Shown: positions 33,047-41,870, numbered from the stretch's first letter. The stretch is 64,000 nt of DNA from Microcoleus sp. bin38.metabat.b11b12b14.051 (GCF_013299165.1 NZ_JAAFKD010000004.1:186001-250000), one strand, 5' to 3'. The notes: generated by a model from the sequence alone, not told the origin. Translations and numbers: made by a program.

Positions 33047-33208
33047 AAGTTTAGCCGATCGCCCGAAATCGACTATTTAGCGTAATTCGCCCGAAATCGA
33101 CTATTTAGCGCGATCGACTTGGGGAGCCCGCTGCGTTCTACGATTAAGTAGGTAGGTCTAATGAAATGTGAAAACCTCTTGATTTTTGCTCTCTACAGTG
33201 ATACAAGT

Positions 33209-33766
33209 TTAGTTCAGTTGTGAGGCTGCTGCACCATCTTCAAAGTTAAGCTTATTTTCAATCGATGCAAAAAATTGCGAAATCTGCTCAGTCGATGTGA
33301 TGTGATAGACACTTTTGGTGCTGCGCGCCCGATCGACATATTCGCGATATCTTGGGTTCAAATATTTGTGACACAACCAAAGCACGCGGTAACTGGTAAT
33401 CGAACTCTTTAATATTGGGCTGTTTTCTGGCCAGCCTTCGGGCGGATTAAAGTAACCCGAGATCATTCGTTTAGTCACCCACCAGAAATGCACGTACAGC
33501 GGTAGATCGACAAAAACCAGAGTATCCGCCTCATCAAGTCGCAGCCAGAGGGTTTCCATGCAACCAAATCCGTCAATAACCCATGTGTCAGCCTGCAAAA
33601 TTTCTTGATGAGCGCGCTTATAATCTTCCTGTGGCACCTCAGCGCCGCCCGATCGATATTGAATCTTATCTAAGATGTGAAGCGGCAATCCAGTGATGTC
33701 CGATAATCTCTTGCTGAGAGTCGATTTACCGCCTCCTGTGTTGCCAAATACTGCTACTTTTTGCAT
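33209..33766 (-). CDS. Small P-loop kinase, adenylate-kinase-like (FlaR type)
   Basis: 185 residues from ATG 33766, chosen because AAGGAG lies nine bases upstream (AAGGAGAATTAGCTATG); the frame extends 19 codons further to 33823 without support. Walker A is GNTGGGKST (8-16). LPLHILDKIQYRSG and WVIDGFG supply the NMP-binding parts, LVFVDLPLYVHFWWVTKRMI holds the Walker B-like Asp and lid, and STEQISQFFASIE closes the fold. Relatives are annotated as DNA topology modulation proteins or shikimate/adenylate kinase-like proteins; true substrate unknown. It has no cotranscribed neighbours and lies between repeat clusters. Confidence 0.82.
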   Translation of the reverse strand: MQKVAVFGNTGGGKSTLSKRLSDITGLPLHILDKIQYRSGGAEVPQEDYKRAHQEILQADTWVIDGFGCMETLWLRLDEADTLVFVDLPLYVHFWWVTKRMISGYFNPPEGWPENSPILKSSITSYRVLWLCHKYLNPRYREYVDRARSTKSVYHITSTEQISQFFASIENKLNFEDGAAASQLN

Positions 33767-33864
33767 AGCTAATTCTCCTTGTAGTGCGACAAAATCATCT
33801 TTGCACGGGCAGTTAATAAACACTTGTGCTGAGTTATTATTATAGAACTTACACGCGGGTAGCT

Positions 33865-33930
33865 AGAAACCGGGTTTTTTACGAAAATCCTTCGTTGTAA
33901 TCCACAGATTAGGTAAAAAACCCGGTTTCT
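33865..33930. repeat. GAAACCGGGTTT inverted repeat
   Basis: AGAAACCGGGTTTTTTACG (33865) pairs with its inverse ending AAAAAACCCGGTTTCT (33930) around a 28-bp spacer. It lies just upstream of the kinase gene. Confidence 0.85.
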
Positions 33931-33978
33931 TTGGCTGGAGCGCGTAAGTTCTGTCAATATTGACAGTCAAATTACCTT

Positions 33979-34096
33979 TATACCTCTTGCAAAAGTCGTT
34001 TTAATCAAATTTTATAACAGGCAAGATGCCTGTTCCACATAAAAAAATGTGGAATAGGCATCTTGCCTGTTCCTAGTTATTTTTGCAAGAGGTATA
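33979..34096. repeat. Nested double palindrome
   Basis: Outer arms TATACCTCTTGCAAAA (33979-33994) and TTTTGCAAGAGGTATA (34081-34096) match perfectly over 16 bp. Inside, arms of 25 bp (34016-34040 and 34047-34071, one mismatch) contain the GGCAAGATGCC element around six A. The inner element seems to sit in the loop of the outer one. Confidence 0.88.
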
Positions 34097-34181
34097 TTGT
34101 TATTTTGTGGCTATTTCTGGAGTTCGATCGAAGGTTTTGATGCTAACATTGAATGATTAATTTTTTCCGTGGATTACTGCG

Positions 34182-34616
34182 ATGGCTAAATCTAAAACTT
34201 ACATTGGCAAATTAAAACCTCGATATTCCTTCATGCTGAACCCGTATAGCGATATCCGGTTGAGCAAGTGTCCGAAGTGTCAAAAACTGACACATCTGCG
34301 GAAATTTGCTTTGTTTATCTTGATTGAGGGAGTGGGGCAAATAGTACAGGGGAAAACCTGTCGCTACTGCTCGAAATGCGAGTTAATTATGGCGCATCAA
34401 GATGAATTGGAGGGAGAATTGATGTTAGGCTTGCAGAAAATCGCACCGCAGGCGATCGGCAATGAATATTCTGTGATCGGAACCTTCGATAAAAAGGTGT
34501 GGGAGGGCAGACTCAAAAATGAAGAAACTGATGAAAAGGAAATATTCAACTATTTGGCTGATTTTAAAACAATGCTGGATTTAAAGGTTGAACCGGGAGG
34601 TTGGTATCGAAATTAG
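34182..34616 (+). CDS. Hypothetical protein with a zinc-ribbon-like cysteine set
   Basis: 144 residues. After a basic start (MAKSKTYIGKLKPRYSFML) come CPKCQKLTHLRKF and, 35 residues later, CRYCSKCELIMAHQ: two CxxC knuckles about 36 residues apart plus a fifth Cys, a likely zinc-binding pair. The C-terminal half (VIGTFDKKVWEGRLKNEETD) is a helix/strand region I cannot assign. The start ATG 34182 has no strong ribosome site. The protein is soluble and probably cytoplasmic. No operon partner; it converges on the membrane-protein gene at 34652-35170. Function unknown. Confidence 0.72.
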   Translation: MAKSKTYIGKLKPRYSFMLNPYSDIRLSKCPKCQKLTHLRKFALFILIEGVGQIVQGKTCRYCSKCELIMAHQDELEGELMLGLQKIAPQAIGNEYSVIGTFDKKVWEGRLKNEETDEKEIFNYLADFKTMLDLKVEPGGWYRN

Positions 34617-34651
34617 GTATCGGATTCCAGGTTTGGCGTGCTGCTGTCTAA

Positions 34652-35170
34652 TTAGCCGATCGACTGTGCGAACAAGTATTTAGCCCGATCGACCTCTTGC
34701 CCACTTCCTTCTACAATTAGCAAAACACTACCCTGAGAAATCTGCTGCTGATAGGCTTTAGCTTGCTCTGAAGTTAGTCCCAATCCAATCAAAGCCCCCG
34801 CCAATCCGCCCGCAGCCGTACAAATTCCGCCACTCAACAGCGTAAAGCCGATCGCCCCCGATAACATTACTTGTCCCACACCAGGAAGCGCCAGGAGTCC
34901 CGCGCCCAATATCAGCCCAGTCGCACCGCCGAACAAATTGCCCAGCAACATTCCTTTTTTTAGCCCCGTTGCAGTACCTGCGATCGCTCCCAATGACTCT
35001 GGCGGCAGGTTTAAAGAATTTTCCCGTTTTTCGCAGCCCTCGCCCAGCAAGAACACCCGCGCCAGTGGAAAGCCTGAAAACACCAGATAATCAAGGGCTT
35101 TTCCTGCGGCTTCACGGCTGGGAAACGTTCCGAGGATTTGTCGCTGCTGGGTCAAAATTGTGTTAAACAT
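34652..35170 (-). CDS. Glycine-rich membrane protein with flanking soluble domains
   Basis: 172 residues. Residues 1-45 look like a small alpha/beta unit (ILGTFPSREAAGKALDYLVFSGFPLARVFL, in parts FPSREAAGKALDYL and ARVFLLGEG), the shape of the general-stress-protein 17M/DUF1269 head. The middle, about 60-130, is very glycine-rich and hydrophobic with two likely helices (GNLFGGATGLILGAGLLAL; AIGFTLLSGGICTAAGGLAG). The tail GSVLLIVEGSGQEVDRAKYL is again soluble and strand-rich. The family is common in cyanobacteria, but I know no defined role; membrane stress or envelope homeostasis is a guess based on the head domain. Single gene on the minus strand. Confidence 0.72.
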   Translation of the reverse strand: MFNTILTQQRQILGTFPSREAAGKALDYLVFSGFPLARVFLLGEGCEKRENSLNLPPESLGAIAGTATGLKKGMLLGNLFGGATGLILGAGLLALPGVGQVMLSGAIGFTLLSGGICTAAGGLAGALIGLGLTSEQAKAYQQQISQGSVLLIVEGSGQEVDRAKYLFAQSIG

Positions 35171-35441
35171 TGTCAGATTAGGATAATTTATTTTTTTTCT
35201 GTATCTTTCACTACTATTTTACATAATTTTGGGGAAAAGCAAGGGTAAAACTACCTAGGTGTCAGCTTTTGATGACAAAAAAGCGATCGCCCAGAAACTC
35301 CAACAGGCGATCGCAGCAATAAAAATATTAGATTTCAATCGCATAAATCCTTGATTAATCTGTTAACCGCAGATGCTATGCAGATAGACGCAGATTAACG
35401 CAGATAATTTCAAGAATCCTATAATTCTCGATATTAGGCTA
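35171..35441. other. Intergenic region between two minus-strand membrane-protein genes
   Basis: No gene seen. A self-complementary pair of HIP1-extended motifs (GCGATCGCCC near 35284 and GGCGATCGC near 35308) could form a hairpin. AACCGCAGATGC/ACGCAGATTAACGCAGAT at 35364-35403 is a dispersed motif also seen near 15645. Confidence 0.4.
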
Positions 35442-35765
35442 CTAACGGCGAGGTGCATACATAATGACTAAAACGCCCAGCAAAGCAATCCAGCCTCCGA
35501 GTAGATCGTATTTATCAGGAGCAATGCGATCGACAATCCAGCCCCACAGAATCGACAGCACAATAAACACACCGCCGTAAGCCGCATAGGCCCGCCCAAA
35601 GGTAGCAGGTTGCAGCGTGGGAACCACCCCGTAAACCCCCAAAATAACTACCCCAATTACGGCTAACCAAGGGCTTTTTCCTTCGCGCAACCACAGCCAG
35701 AACAAATATCCGCCGCCAATTTCGCACACTCCAGCTACTAGAAACAGCAACAAAGATTGAATCAT
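35442..35765 (-). CDS. ynfA: YnfA-family (UPF0060) small membrane protein
   Basis: 107 residues, four membrane helices, the usual size for the family. Hallmarks: [16 protein letters not shown] at the end of helix 1, [18 protein letters not shown] in the second loop and helix 3, and [20 protein letters not shown] at the start of helix 4. YnfA belongs to the drug/metabolite superfamily near small multidrug-resistance proteins and has been linked to drug efflux in enterobacteria; its cyanobacterial role is unknown. The start overlaps the end of the PII-like gene by four bases (35762-35765), so the two are translationally coupled. Confidence 0.92.
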   Translation of the reverse strand: MIQSLLLFLVAGVCEIGGGYLFWLWLREGKSPWLAVIGVVILGVYGVVPTLQPATFGRAYAAYGGVFIVLSILWGWIVDRIAPDKYDLLGGWIALLGVLVIMYAPRR

Positions 35766-36172
35766 TTATTTTTCCGAGAATTGCTCAGCGTAGCAGGTTC
35801 TTCGATTGTCAAAGCGGCTTCGTTTTCTTCTCCCGTGCGAATCCGAACACTTCGGCTTACCGGAATCACAAACAATTTACCATCTCCAACCGTTCCTGTT
35901 TTTGCCGTAGCTACAATCGTATCGACAACCGCATCAACCATATCATCGTTGACGACAATTTCAATTCTGACTTTCGGAAGAAAGTCAACAGTAAAAGGTT
36001 TACCTTCCATATCTAGCAGCCCCAAAAAAGCCAGCGGTTTACCTTTTTGCCTGCCGAATCCTTTCGCACCGGTGACAGTCATTCCCTGAATTCCGAGTTT
36101 GACTAAAGCTTCCTTCACGGCATCCAATTTAGCAGGTTGGATAATTGCAAGAACTAATTGCATAAATTTCAA
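35762..36172 (-). CDS. Divergent PII-family signalling protein
   Basis: 136 residues (start MKFMQLVL; MQLVL at 36163 is an alternative). The fold is PII: a first strand [19 protein letters not shown], the [15 protein letters not shown] entry to the T-loop, [24 protein letters not shown], and the ATP-binding C-terminal signature [13 protein letters not shown]. The T-loop, [20 protein letters not shown], keeps neither the Ser49 nor the Tyr51 modification site of GlnB and differs in length, and the C-terminus is extended by about 20 residues. So it is not the housekeeping GlnB. It follows an APC permease gene and overlaps ynfA. By analogy with GlnK-AmtB and SbtB-SbtA, it may gate the permease; that is an inference. 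Confidence 0.87.
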   Translation of the reverse strand: MKFMQLVLAIIQPAKLDAVKEALVKLGIQGMTVTGAKGFGRQKGKPLAFLGLLDMEGKPFTVDFLPKVRIEIVVNDDMVDAVVDTIVATAKTGTVGDGKLFVIPVSRSVRIRTGEENEAALTIEEPATLSNSRKNK

Positions 36173-36199
36173 GTACCAAATATTAAGGGTTATTAGCCC

Positions 36200-36391
36200 C
36201 CGCCCGATCGAGGGCGGATTGTTTGAGCGGCGAGCGTTGAAATCCCCGTCTTAATAGTTGATAGTTAATAGTCGAGCGTCGGTCGTTGTAACTTGTTAAC
36301 TGTCAACTGTTTAAAAGCCTGGCTCCAAAGCGGTCAACTGTCAAGTGTCTAAAAACCTCGCGCTTCATCTCTCAACTGTCAACTGTCAACT
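36200..36391. repeat. Hairpin and STRR-type heptamers between permease and PII genes
   Basis: CCGCCC/GGGCGG around GATCGA (36200-36217) forms a short GC-rich hairpin. Interrupted GTCAACT/GTTAACT heptamers lie at 36292-36310 and 36370-36391. They separate the permease stop from the PII start by 225 bp, so the PII gene may also have its own promoter here. Confidence 0.65.
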
Positions 36392-36397
36392 GTTTAA

Positions 36398-37963
36398 CTA
36401 TCGAGATTTAGAGGATGAGGCGCTATCGCGCATGGGATGGTTAATATCCGATGGCAAGAATAGTGGTTTGCCTTTGATTAAGCTGTCTCCAATCAGGTAA
36501 GCAAATCCTCCTACAAAGAAGGCGATCGCAACACCGATCGCCGTCAGAGAATTTGTTTGTGCACTGCCCGATCCAGTCAAACCGTAGTAGAAAATCCCGA
36601 CAACCATTAATAAATTAAGGACTAAACCTAATAAAGGAATCACAACAGTTTTGATCGGGTTGTGTTCGTCATCTAGCAAATGCTCTAGAGTAGCAACTAA
36701 CGTCACTCCGCAGGTGATTCCGTAGAGCATAAACGTGCCGATGTTAGAAACTAACGTGACGATGGTTACGTTATCTACACTCTGCACCGCATAAGCACCA
36801 ATCAAAGCCGAGAGTCCACTCAGAAAGTAAATCCCCATGTGAGGTGTATTGTAGCGCCCGTGCAAAAAGCCGAATACAGCGGGCAATTCGCGGTCTTTCC
36901 CCATCGCATAACTAATCCTAACTCCCGTTGAGAGTGACGATAGCGCCGTTCCGATCAACGCCATGACAACCGTGCTGGCGATCGTAATTTGCAGCAAAAA
37001 TCCATTCCCAAACAGCAACGTATCTCCCAAAATTTTCGCGATATCGCCGATCGGCGCACCAGACGATAATGCTGCGGCAAAACCAGTTACAGTTTTACCA
37101 TCAACAGTTGCAGTATATTGGTCTCCGATGAAAAAATTAGCAGCAAAATATTCAAAGAAATAGCAGATACAAGCCTGAATAAATAAAGATAGAATTACAC
37201 CACGAGGAATATCGCGTCGAGGATTAATTGCCTCACCCGCCATCGCTGTTGCCGATTCAAATCCAACCAATAAAAGAATTGCGATCGTCGCTTGGTAAAT
37301 CAGTCCCGATAAATCGTGAGGCATCACAACGCTAAAGGCGTCTGCGTGTTCGTAATTCACATTAGGATGACCCAATCGGTAAATAATCATCAACAATCCC
37401 AGGAAGGTGAGAGAGCTAATTTGGACAATGTTGATGATGATGTTAATCAGCGTAGAACCGGTAACGCCTGCGAGAGCAATAGCGCCCACCAGCCCAGTAA
37501 AGATAAAACAAATTAAGGCTTTGCTGAACCAATCCGTTGCAAAACCAGGGTTAAACAACTGCCCGATGTAAACGACAAGCGTTCCCATAAAGCTAATCAT
37601 GATGCCGGGGTATACCCAGTAATACAAATGGGCAGCCCAGCCCGTGACAAATTTTGCTAAACGTGCCAAACGAAAATGTTTGTGTTCCTGTTTTGCTAAG
37701 ATTGCTGCTTCGGCATAGTAGTATGAACTGCCGGCACCAGCTTCGGGGTAAGCTTTAGAAAGCGTTGCATAACAGCTTGCTGTCAGCAGGGCTATACAAG
37801 TTGCTAGGGCGATCGCAGCCCACATATTTTTAGCCGAATCGGGCGGGGCTTGCAATTGGTATGTCGTCCACAGAAAAGCGCCCGGTGCAATCAGCGCCAT
37901 CGCGTTAATCGTAATTCCTACCAGTCCCAGGGTAGGCTTCAGTTCTCCATTAGAGTTGGTCAT
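36398..37963 (-). CDS. APC-superfamily amino-acid permease
   Basis: 521 residues, about twelve to thirteen membrane helices. Helix 1 has the APC unwound pattern ITINAMALIAPGAFLW, later AYPEAGAGSSYYYAEA in helix 3 and LVGFESATAMAGEAINPRRD in the helix 6-7 region, the usual APC signature (FES/E...P.RD). It should import amino acids or polyamines by proton or sodium symport; specificity is not readable. The soluble C-terminal tail is short (about 25 residues, DINHPMRDSASSSK). It precedes the divergent PII gene on the same strand by 225 bp. On the minus strand a -10-like TATATAA lies near 38003-38010. Confidence 0.88.
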   Translation of the reverse strand: MTNSNGELKPTLGLVGITINAMALIAPGAFLWTTYQLQAPPDSAKNMWAAIALATCIALLTASCYATLSKAYPEAGAGSSYYYAEAAILAKQEHKHFRLARLAKFVTGWAAHLYYWVYPGIMISFMGTLVVYIGQLFNPGFATDWFSKALICFIFTGLVGAIALAGVTGSTLINIIINIVQISSLTFLGLLMIIYRLGHPNVNYEHADAFSVVMPHDLSGLIYQATIAILLLVGFESATAMAGEAINPRRDIPRGVILSLFIQACICYFFEYFAANFFIGDQYTATVDGKTVTGFAAALSSGAPIGDIAKILGDTLLFGNGFLLQITIASTVVMALIGTALSSLSTGVRISYAMGKDRELPAVFGFLHGRYNTPHMGIYFLSGLSALIGAYAVQSVDNVTIVTLVSNIGTFMLYGITCGVTLVATLEHLLDDEHNPIKTVVIPLLGLVLNLLMVVGIFYYGLTGSGSAQTNSLTAIGVAIAFFVGGFAYLIGDSLIKGKPLFLPSDINHPMRDSASSSKSR

Positions 37964-38574
37964 TTCCAGCTTTTACTTTTGTCATAGTTTGTACATAGAC
38001 CCTTATATAATCGTGAATAATCGATAAATCCGTATCACAGAATACAATATATTGTCAAACTCCGGTTTGACTCTGCTATAAGCTTTGCTATGTATCGACT
38101 ACAGGAAATATTGAATTTTTACGCCAGCGAATTTTCGTAAGCATTTAGGTCAAAAAAATTGCAGAGATACTCCGGATATAGCAAGGTTTTCAGCGTAAAA
38201 TTAAGGTTTTTGTTGCGCCAAGAGTGATGTCACTCTTGTGATGATAAATCAATACGGTTCACTTAAGTGAACCGTATTGGGCTATATATTACGTTTTGAA
38301 GTGCGAAATGTGGGCATCAAGTATCCGAGCTAAAGTCTGAAACTAGCCAGGATTTCAAATACCTGATTCCTTATGAATTTTAATACGAACTATCTTGAAA
38401 TTATGCGTTAATCTGTATTATAATTCTTGCAAGAATAGCTAGAAACTGGTCGAATAGCCAGTTCCAAAATTTAATTAAAAGGAGTGAGGCAAGATATCGA
38501 TCGGGCTTGCATCTGCGGTTTAAATATTAAGCAGATGCCACACCCTATCCAATTAGATTCAAGTTATTTCTATT
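37964..38574. other. Intergenic region with two perfect palindromes
   Basis: No gene supported. CAAGAGTGA/TCACTCTTG (38219-38238) and, directly after it, CAATACGGTTCACTT/AAGTGAACCGTATTG (38250-38279, 30 bp with no spacer) are both perfect. The second is a collapsed form of the element at 32921-33046. The part next to 37963 must contain the permease promoter. Confidence 0.6.
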
Positions 38575-39477
38575 TTAACTATTTTTCAATGCTCCACCTA
38601 AGATTGCGGTCAAAATCGCCACGCCAAAGGCTAGCCGGTACCACACAAATACCCACGTATTTTGAGTTTGCAGGAATTTCATCAGCCACGCGATCGACAA
38701 ATAAGAAAATATAAAGGCTGAAATCGTTCCCACTCCCAAAGTTACAACTCCAGCGTCGCCGATTCCTTCTCCCAAAACACTCTTCAATTCCACTAATCCC
38801 GCCAGAGTAATAGCCGGAATTCCCAATAAAAAAGAAAACCGTGCGGCGGCGCCTCTTTCCAATCCCATAAACAATCCTGCTGTTAGCGTGGAACCCGATC
38901 GCGAACAGCCCGGAATCAACGCCATTGCTTGCCCTAATCCCATCAAAATACCGTCTTGAACTGTTAATTTTTCATAAGTGCGATCGCGCTTGCCAACTTT
39001 TTCTGCTATTGCTAACAGCAGCGACATCACGATCGAAGCGATCGCGATGCTGGCCAAACTCCTCAACGGCGACTTGTCAAAATCTGGAACCAATATCTTG
39101 ATTAGCAGCCCCAAAAAGACTATAGGTATTGTTCCTAAAGCAATGCCCAATGCCATTTTAAACTCCTGCGATTCGTAGTCGCGGCGTACTACGGCATCTA
39201 CAGCACCAAAAGTTATACTTGTCAAGTCTTTCCGAAAGTACCAAAGCACAGCCACAATGCTGCCCAACTGAATAATAGCGGTATAGGCAACGCCCGGATC
39301 GCCCCATCCCAGGGCGATCGGCACTACCTTCAAATGAGCGCTGCTGCTGATGGGTAAAAACTCTGTTAATCCCTGTACAATTCCTAAGATAATCGTCTGC
39401 ACTATATTGAGTGGAGCGGGCCCGGAAACATCAGCAGCGGGCGTTTGGGCCAGGAGTGCGTCAAGCAAAGCTATCAT
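38575..39477 (-). CDS. uppP: Undecaprenyl-diphosphatase (bacitracin resistance)
   Basis: 300 residues, eight predicted membrane helices. The two active-site motifs are intact: GLTEFLPISSSAHL (the E-rich motif, residues about 37-50) and PGCSRSGSTLTAGLFMG (about 190-206). UppP removes one phosphate from undecaprenyl diphosphate so that the lipid carrier can be reused in peptidoglycan and O-antigen synthesis. The N-terminus is about 25 residues longer than in E. coli (MIALLDALLAQTPAADVSG), typical of cyanobacteria. No neighbour is linked to cell-wall synthesis except the ManC-type gene about 2.4 kb further on, in the other direction. Confidence 0.93.
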   Translation of the reverse strand: MIALLDALLAQTPAADVSGPAPLNIVQTIILGIVQGLTEFLPISSSAHLKVVPIALGWGDPGVAYTAIIQLGSIVAVLWYFRKDLTSITFGAVDAVVRRDYESQEFKMALGIALGTIPIVFLGLLIKILVPDFDKSPLRSLASIAIASIVMSLLLAIAEKVGKRDRTYEKLTVQDGILMGLGQAMALIPGCSRSGSTLTAGLFMGLERGAAARFSFLLGIPAITLAGLVELKSVLGEGIGDAGVVTLGVGTISAFIFSYLSIAWLMKFLQTQNTWVFVWYRLAFGVAILTAILGGALKNS

Positions 39478-39792
39478 TAGTTGTGAATTCCCAGTTGTCT
39501 GTTTCTAGTAATCAGTTGAATTTAACATCTTGCGCCCTTCTCAGAACCCAGAAGCCCGCGCCAAAACAAATAGTTTTATTGTTGGGTTGTCACTTCCAGC
39601 TTCTGAAAATGCGATCGCAAACCGTACTCTCTTTGTCAGTAGAATCACCGTGCGATCGCTACAACAAGCAAATTATCATAGTCTATCCAAAACTACCTTA
39701 ACCCAGTCAGGAACATTTGCATACAGTTGCTGATACAATTAGGAAAGTTTTTGCATCTGATTTCGCCAGCCTACAGCAACTGCCAACAACCT

Positions 39793-40404
39793 ATGATATT
39801 TCCCGAGTACAAAAATTCAATTGTTACTGCTGCTTCTGGCATCCGCTGGCTGCGGAGAATCTTGTCAGCCAGTCTGTTGACTGTGACGCTGACACTTAGC
39901 TTGATGCTGTTCATCGGCCAGCAGCCAGCCTTCGCAACACTCACGGACGATCGCTTCGACGGTACAATCTTTGCCCTCTACGCCGGCAACGGTTCCCTTG
40001 TCCCTCCCAAAGTCAAGCTGACAGATTCTTTCAAACGCAAAAAACCGGCATTGCTAGTGTTTTATACAGATGATAGCAGCGACTCCAAGCAATTTGCGAT
40101 CGTCGTCTCTAACCTCCAAGAATTTTACGGCCGCGAAGCCGATTTTATGCCCATAAGCATTGACTCTTTGCCTTCAAAGCCGTCAGAGTTACTCACCGAA
40201 CCCGGTCACTATTACGAAGGTTTTGTACCTCAAACTGTCATTCTCGACCAATCCGGAAAAGTAGTTTTTAACGAAAAAGGACAAATACCTTTTGAACAGG
40301 TAGACGATGCTTTTAGGAAAGTGTTTGATTTGGTACCAAGAGAAAAATCGCTTCCGCTGAAGCGCCGTGTCGTGAATGAACTAAACATCGAATTGTCGAA
40401 GTAA
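39793..40404 (+). CDS. Thioredoxin-like thylakoid protein (photosystem I accumulation factor type)
   Basis: 203 residues from ATG 39793; the frame extends upstream to a TTG at 39727, with less support. A signal or transit-like hydrophobic segment (ILSASLLTVTLTLSLMLFIG, ending QQPAFA) is followed by DDRFDGTIFALYAGNGSLVPP and a thioredoxin-like core KPALLVFYTDDSSDSKQFAI, in which the usual CxxC is replaced by Asp/Ser. DFMPISIDSLP and VPQTVILDQSGKVVFNEKG complete the fold. The pattern matches cyanobacterial proteins annotated as thylakoid-membrane factors for photosystem I accumulation; I recall the family but cannot check it. It is membrane-bound or lumenal and, lacking cysteines, not a disulfide reductase. 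Confidence 0.8.
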   Translation: MIFPEYKNSIVTAASGIRWLRRILSASLLTVTLTLSLMLFIGQQPAFATLTDDRFDGTIFALYAGNGSLVPPKVKLTDSFKRKKPALLVFYTDDSSDSKQFAIVVSNLQEFYGREADFMPISIDSLPSKPSELLTEPGHYYEGFVPQTVILDQSGKVVFNEKGQIPFEQVDDAFRKVFDLVPREKSLPLKRRVVNELNIELSK

Positions 40405-40454
40405 CAGCTAATAACTAATCGCCAATTCAGGAATTACGCAATTTTATAATATAG

Positions 40455-40889
40455 GACGAACGGTTAGCCAGAAACCGGGTTTTTTACTAAAATATCTCGT
40501 TGCAGCCCGTAATTCTGCAAAAAACCCGGTTTCTCGACTCTGACGAACGGTTAGCCAGAAACCGGGTTTTTTACTAAAATATCTCGTTGCAGCCCGTAAT
40601 TCTGCAAAAAACCCGGTTTCTCGACTCTGACGAACGGTTAGCCAGAAACCGGGTTTTTTACTAAAATATCTCGTTGCAGCCCGTAATTCTGCAAAAAACC
40701 CGGTTTCTCGACTCTGACGAACGGTTAGCCAGAAACCGGGTTTTTTACTAAAATATCTCGTTGCAGCCCGTAATTCTGCAAAAAACCCGGTTTCTCGACT
40801 CTGACGAACGGTTAGCCAGAAACCGGGTTTTTTACTAAAATATCTCGTTGCAGCCCTGAATTCTGCCAAAAACCCGGTTTCTTCAGTTG
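40455..40889. repeat. Five 87-bp tandem copies of the GAAACCGGGTTT element
   Basis: Units begin at 40455, 40542, 40629, 40716 and 40803, each GACGAACGGTTAGCCAGAAA, then ACCGGGTTTTTT, a 30-bp centre with TCTCGTTGCAGCCC, and AAAAAACCCGGTTTCT. The first four are identical, the last has a few changes near its end. Because 87 is a multiple of three, a minus-strand frame (40444-40869) stays open as a 29-residue periodic sequence, which I consider spurious. Confidence 0.93.
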
Positions 40890-40940
40890 GAGTGCGTTCT
40901 GAAAAGTCCTAATTTTTTCACAAAATACCAAGATCCCCAA

Positions 40941-41870
40941 ATGAATAAAGTTATAAAAATATTATTAATGACTATTTTGACTGTACTGTTAGTTTTGGAA
41001 ACAGCAGAAGCAGGGCGATCGATAATTAGTGCTTTTGGCGATAGCAGTTCCCGCAAACCCCTAGCTTTAGAGCAACATACAGGTGTCGCTTATCTCGAAC
41101 CAGTGCAGTGTACGGGTTCCCTGTTAACCGGAGGATTGCATATTCTAACGGCCGCCCACTGCCTCAATGAAGGCGGGGTGAAGGTTCCTGCTGGCACGGC
41201 AGTAACGGCAAATTTTAAATTACCCAGCGGTCAAGTTACTATCCCTATCAGCAATTATTATATTCATCCTGGATGGACTGGTTATGAATCAGAAGTCGGC
41301 AATGATCTTGCTATTTTAAAGCTGAAAAAAGCAGCCCCACCAACTGCGGAACGGTACGAAATTAACCGGAATAAAAATGAAGTCGGTCAGTTGTTTACAA
41401 AAGTTGGCTATGGATATACTGGTTTGGGTGCAAAGGGACAAAATGAAAATTCTAATTCTGAGGCGAAACGATATGCAGGTCAAAACCGCTACGATGCGCT
41501 AGGTGATATTTTAAGAAATGCTACAGAATCTGATATGTCTGAGTTAGTATTGGGCAGTCAGTTAATTTTTGATTTTGATGATGGCACTGCCGAACATGAT
41601 ACTTTGGGGAGGCATTTTCCGCAATTAGCCGATCGCGGTTTAGGCAAAAATGAAATCGCCACAGCTAGCGGAGACTCCGGCGGGCCCTCGTTTGTGGGCG
41701 GGAAAATTGCCGGCATTAGTTCTTGGGGTTATAGCGATCGCGGATTTTTCAAAACAAATATCGGCGATATTGATAAAATTGACAACAACGGCAGTTTTGG
41801 GGAAATTTCCGGCGACACGCGGGTATCATTTTATGCGAGTTGGATTGACAAAGTGACAGGTAGAAGATAG
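40941..41870 (+). CDS. Secreted trypsin-like serine protease (S1 family)
   Basis: 309 residues from ATG 40941; an upstream GTG/ATG extension to 40887 runs into repeat DNA. Signal peptide 1-24 (KVIKILLMTILTVLLVLETA, cut after AEA). The catalytic triad is visible: H73 in LTAAHC, D122 in GNDLAIL and S246 in SGDSGGPS. C57 and C74 could form the usual His-loop disulfide. The domain is chymotrypsin-like with a long insertion (about 165-235) before the serine. It is probably extracellular or periplasmic. The specificity-pocket residue six before Ser is not obvious. It is directly next to the 87-bp array and has no evident operon partner. Confidence 0.9.
   Translation: MNKVIKILLMTILTVLLVLETAEAGRSIISAFGDSSSRKPLALEQHTGVAYLEPVQCTGSLLTGGLHILTAAHCLNEGGVKVPAGTAVTANFKLPSGQVTIPISNYYIHPGWTGYESEVGNDLAILKLKKAAPPTAERYEINRNKNEVGQLFTKVGYGYTGLGAKGQNENSNSEAKRYAGQNRYDALGDILRNATESDMSELVLGSQLIFDFDDGTAEHDTLGRHFPQLADRGLGKNEIATASGDSGGPSFVGGKIAGISSWGYSDRGFFKTNIGDIDKIDNNGSFGEISGDTRVSFYASWIDKVTGRR

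Noticed and set aside
37981-37994. Possible NtcA site GTCATAGTTTGTAC before the permease gene
   Set aside because: One mismatch to GTA-N8-TAC and only 17 bp from the start codon, which does not fit an activator site.
40444-40869. Minus-strand 141-codon frame with 29-residue repeats
   Set aside because: Translation of the 87-bp intergenic array; no ribosome site or family, and the length only stays in frame because 87 is divisible by three.
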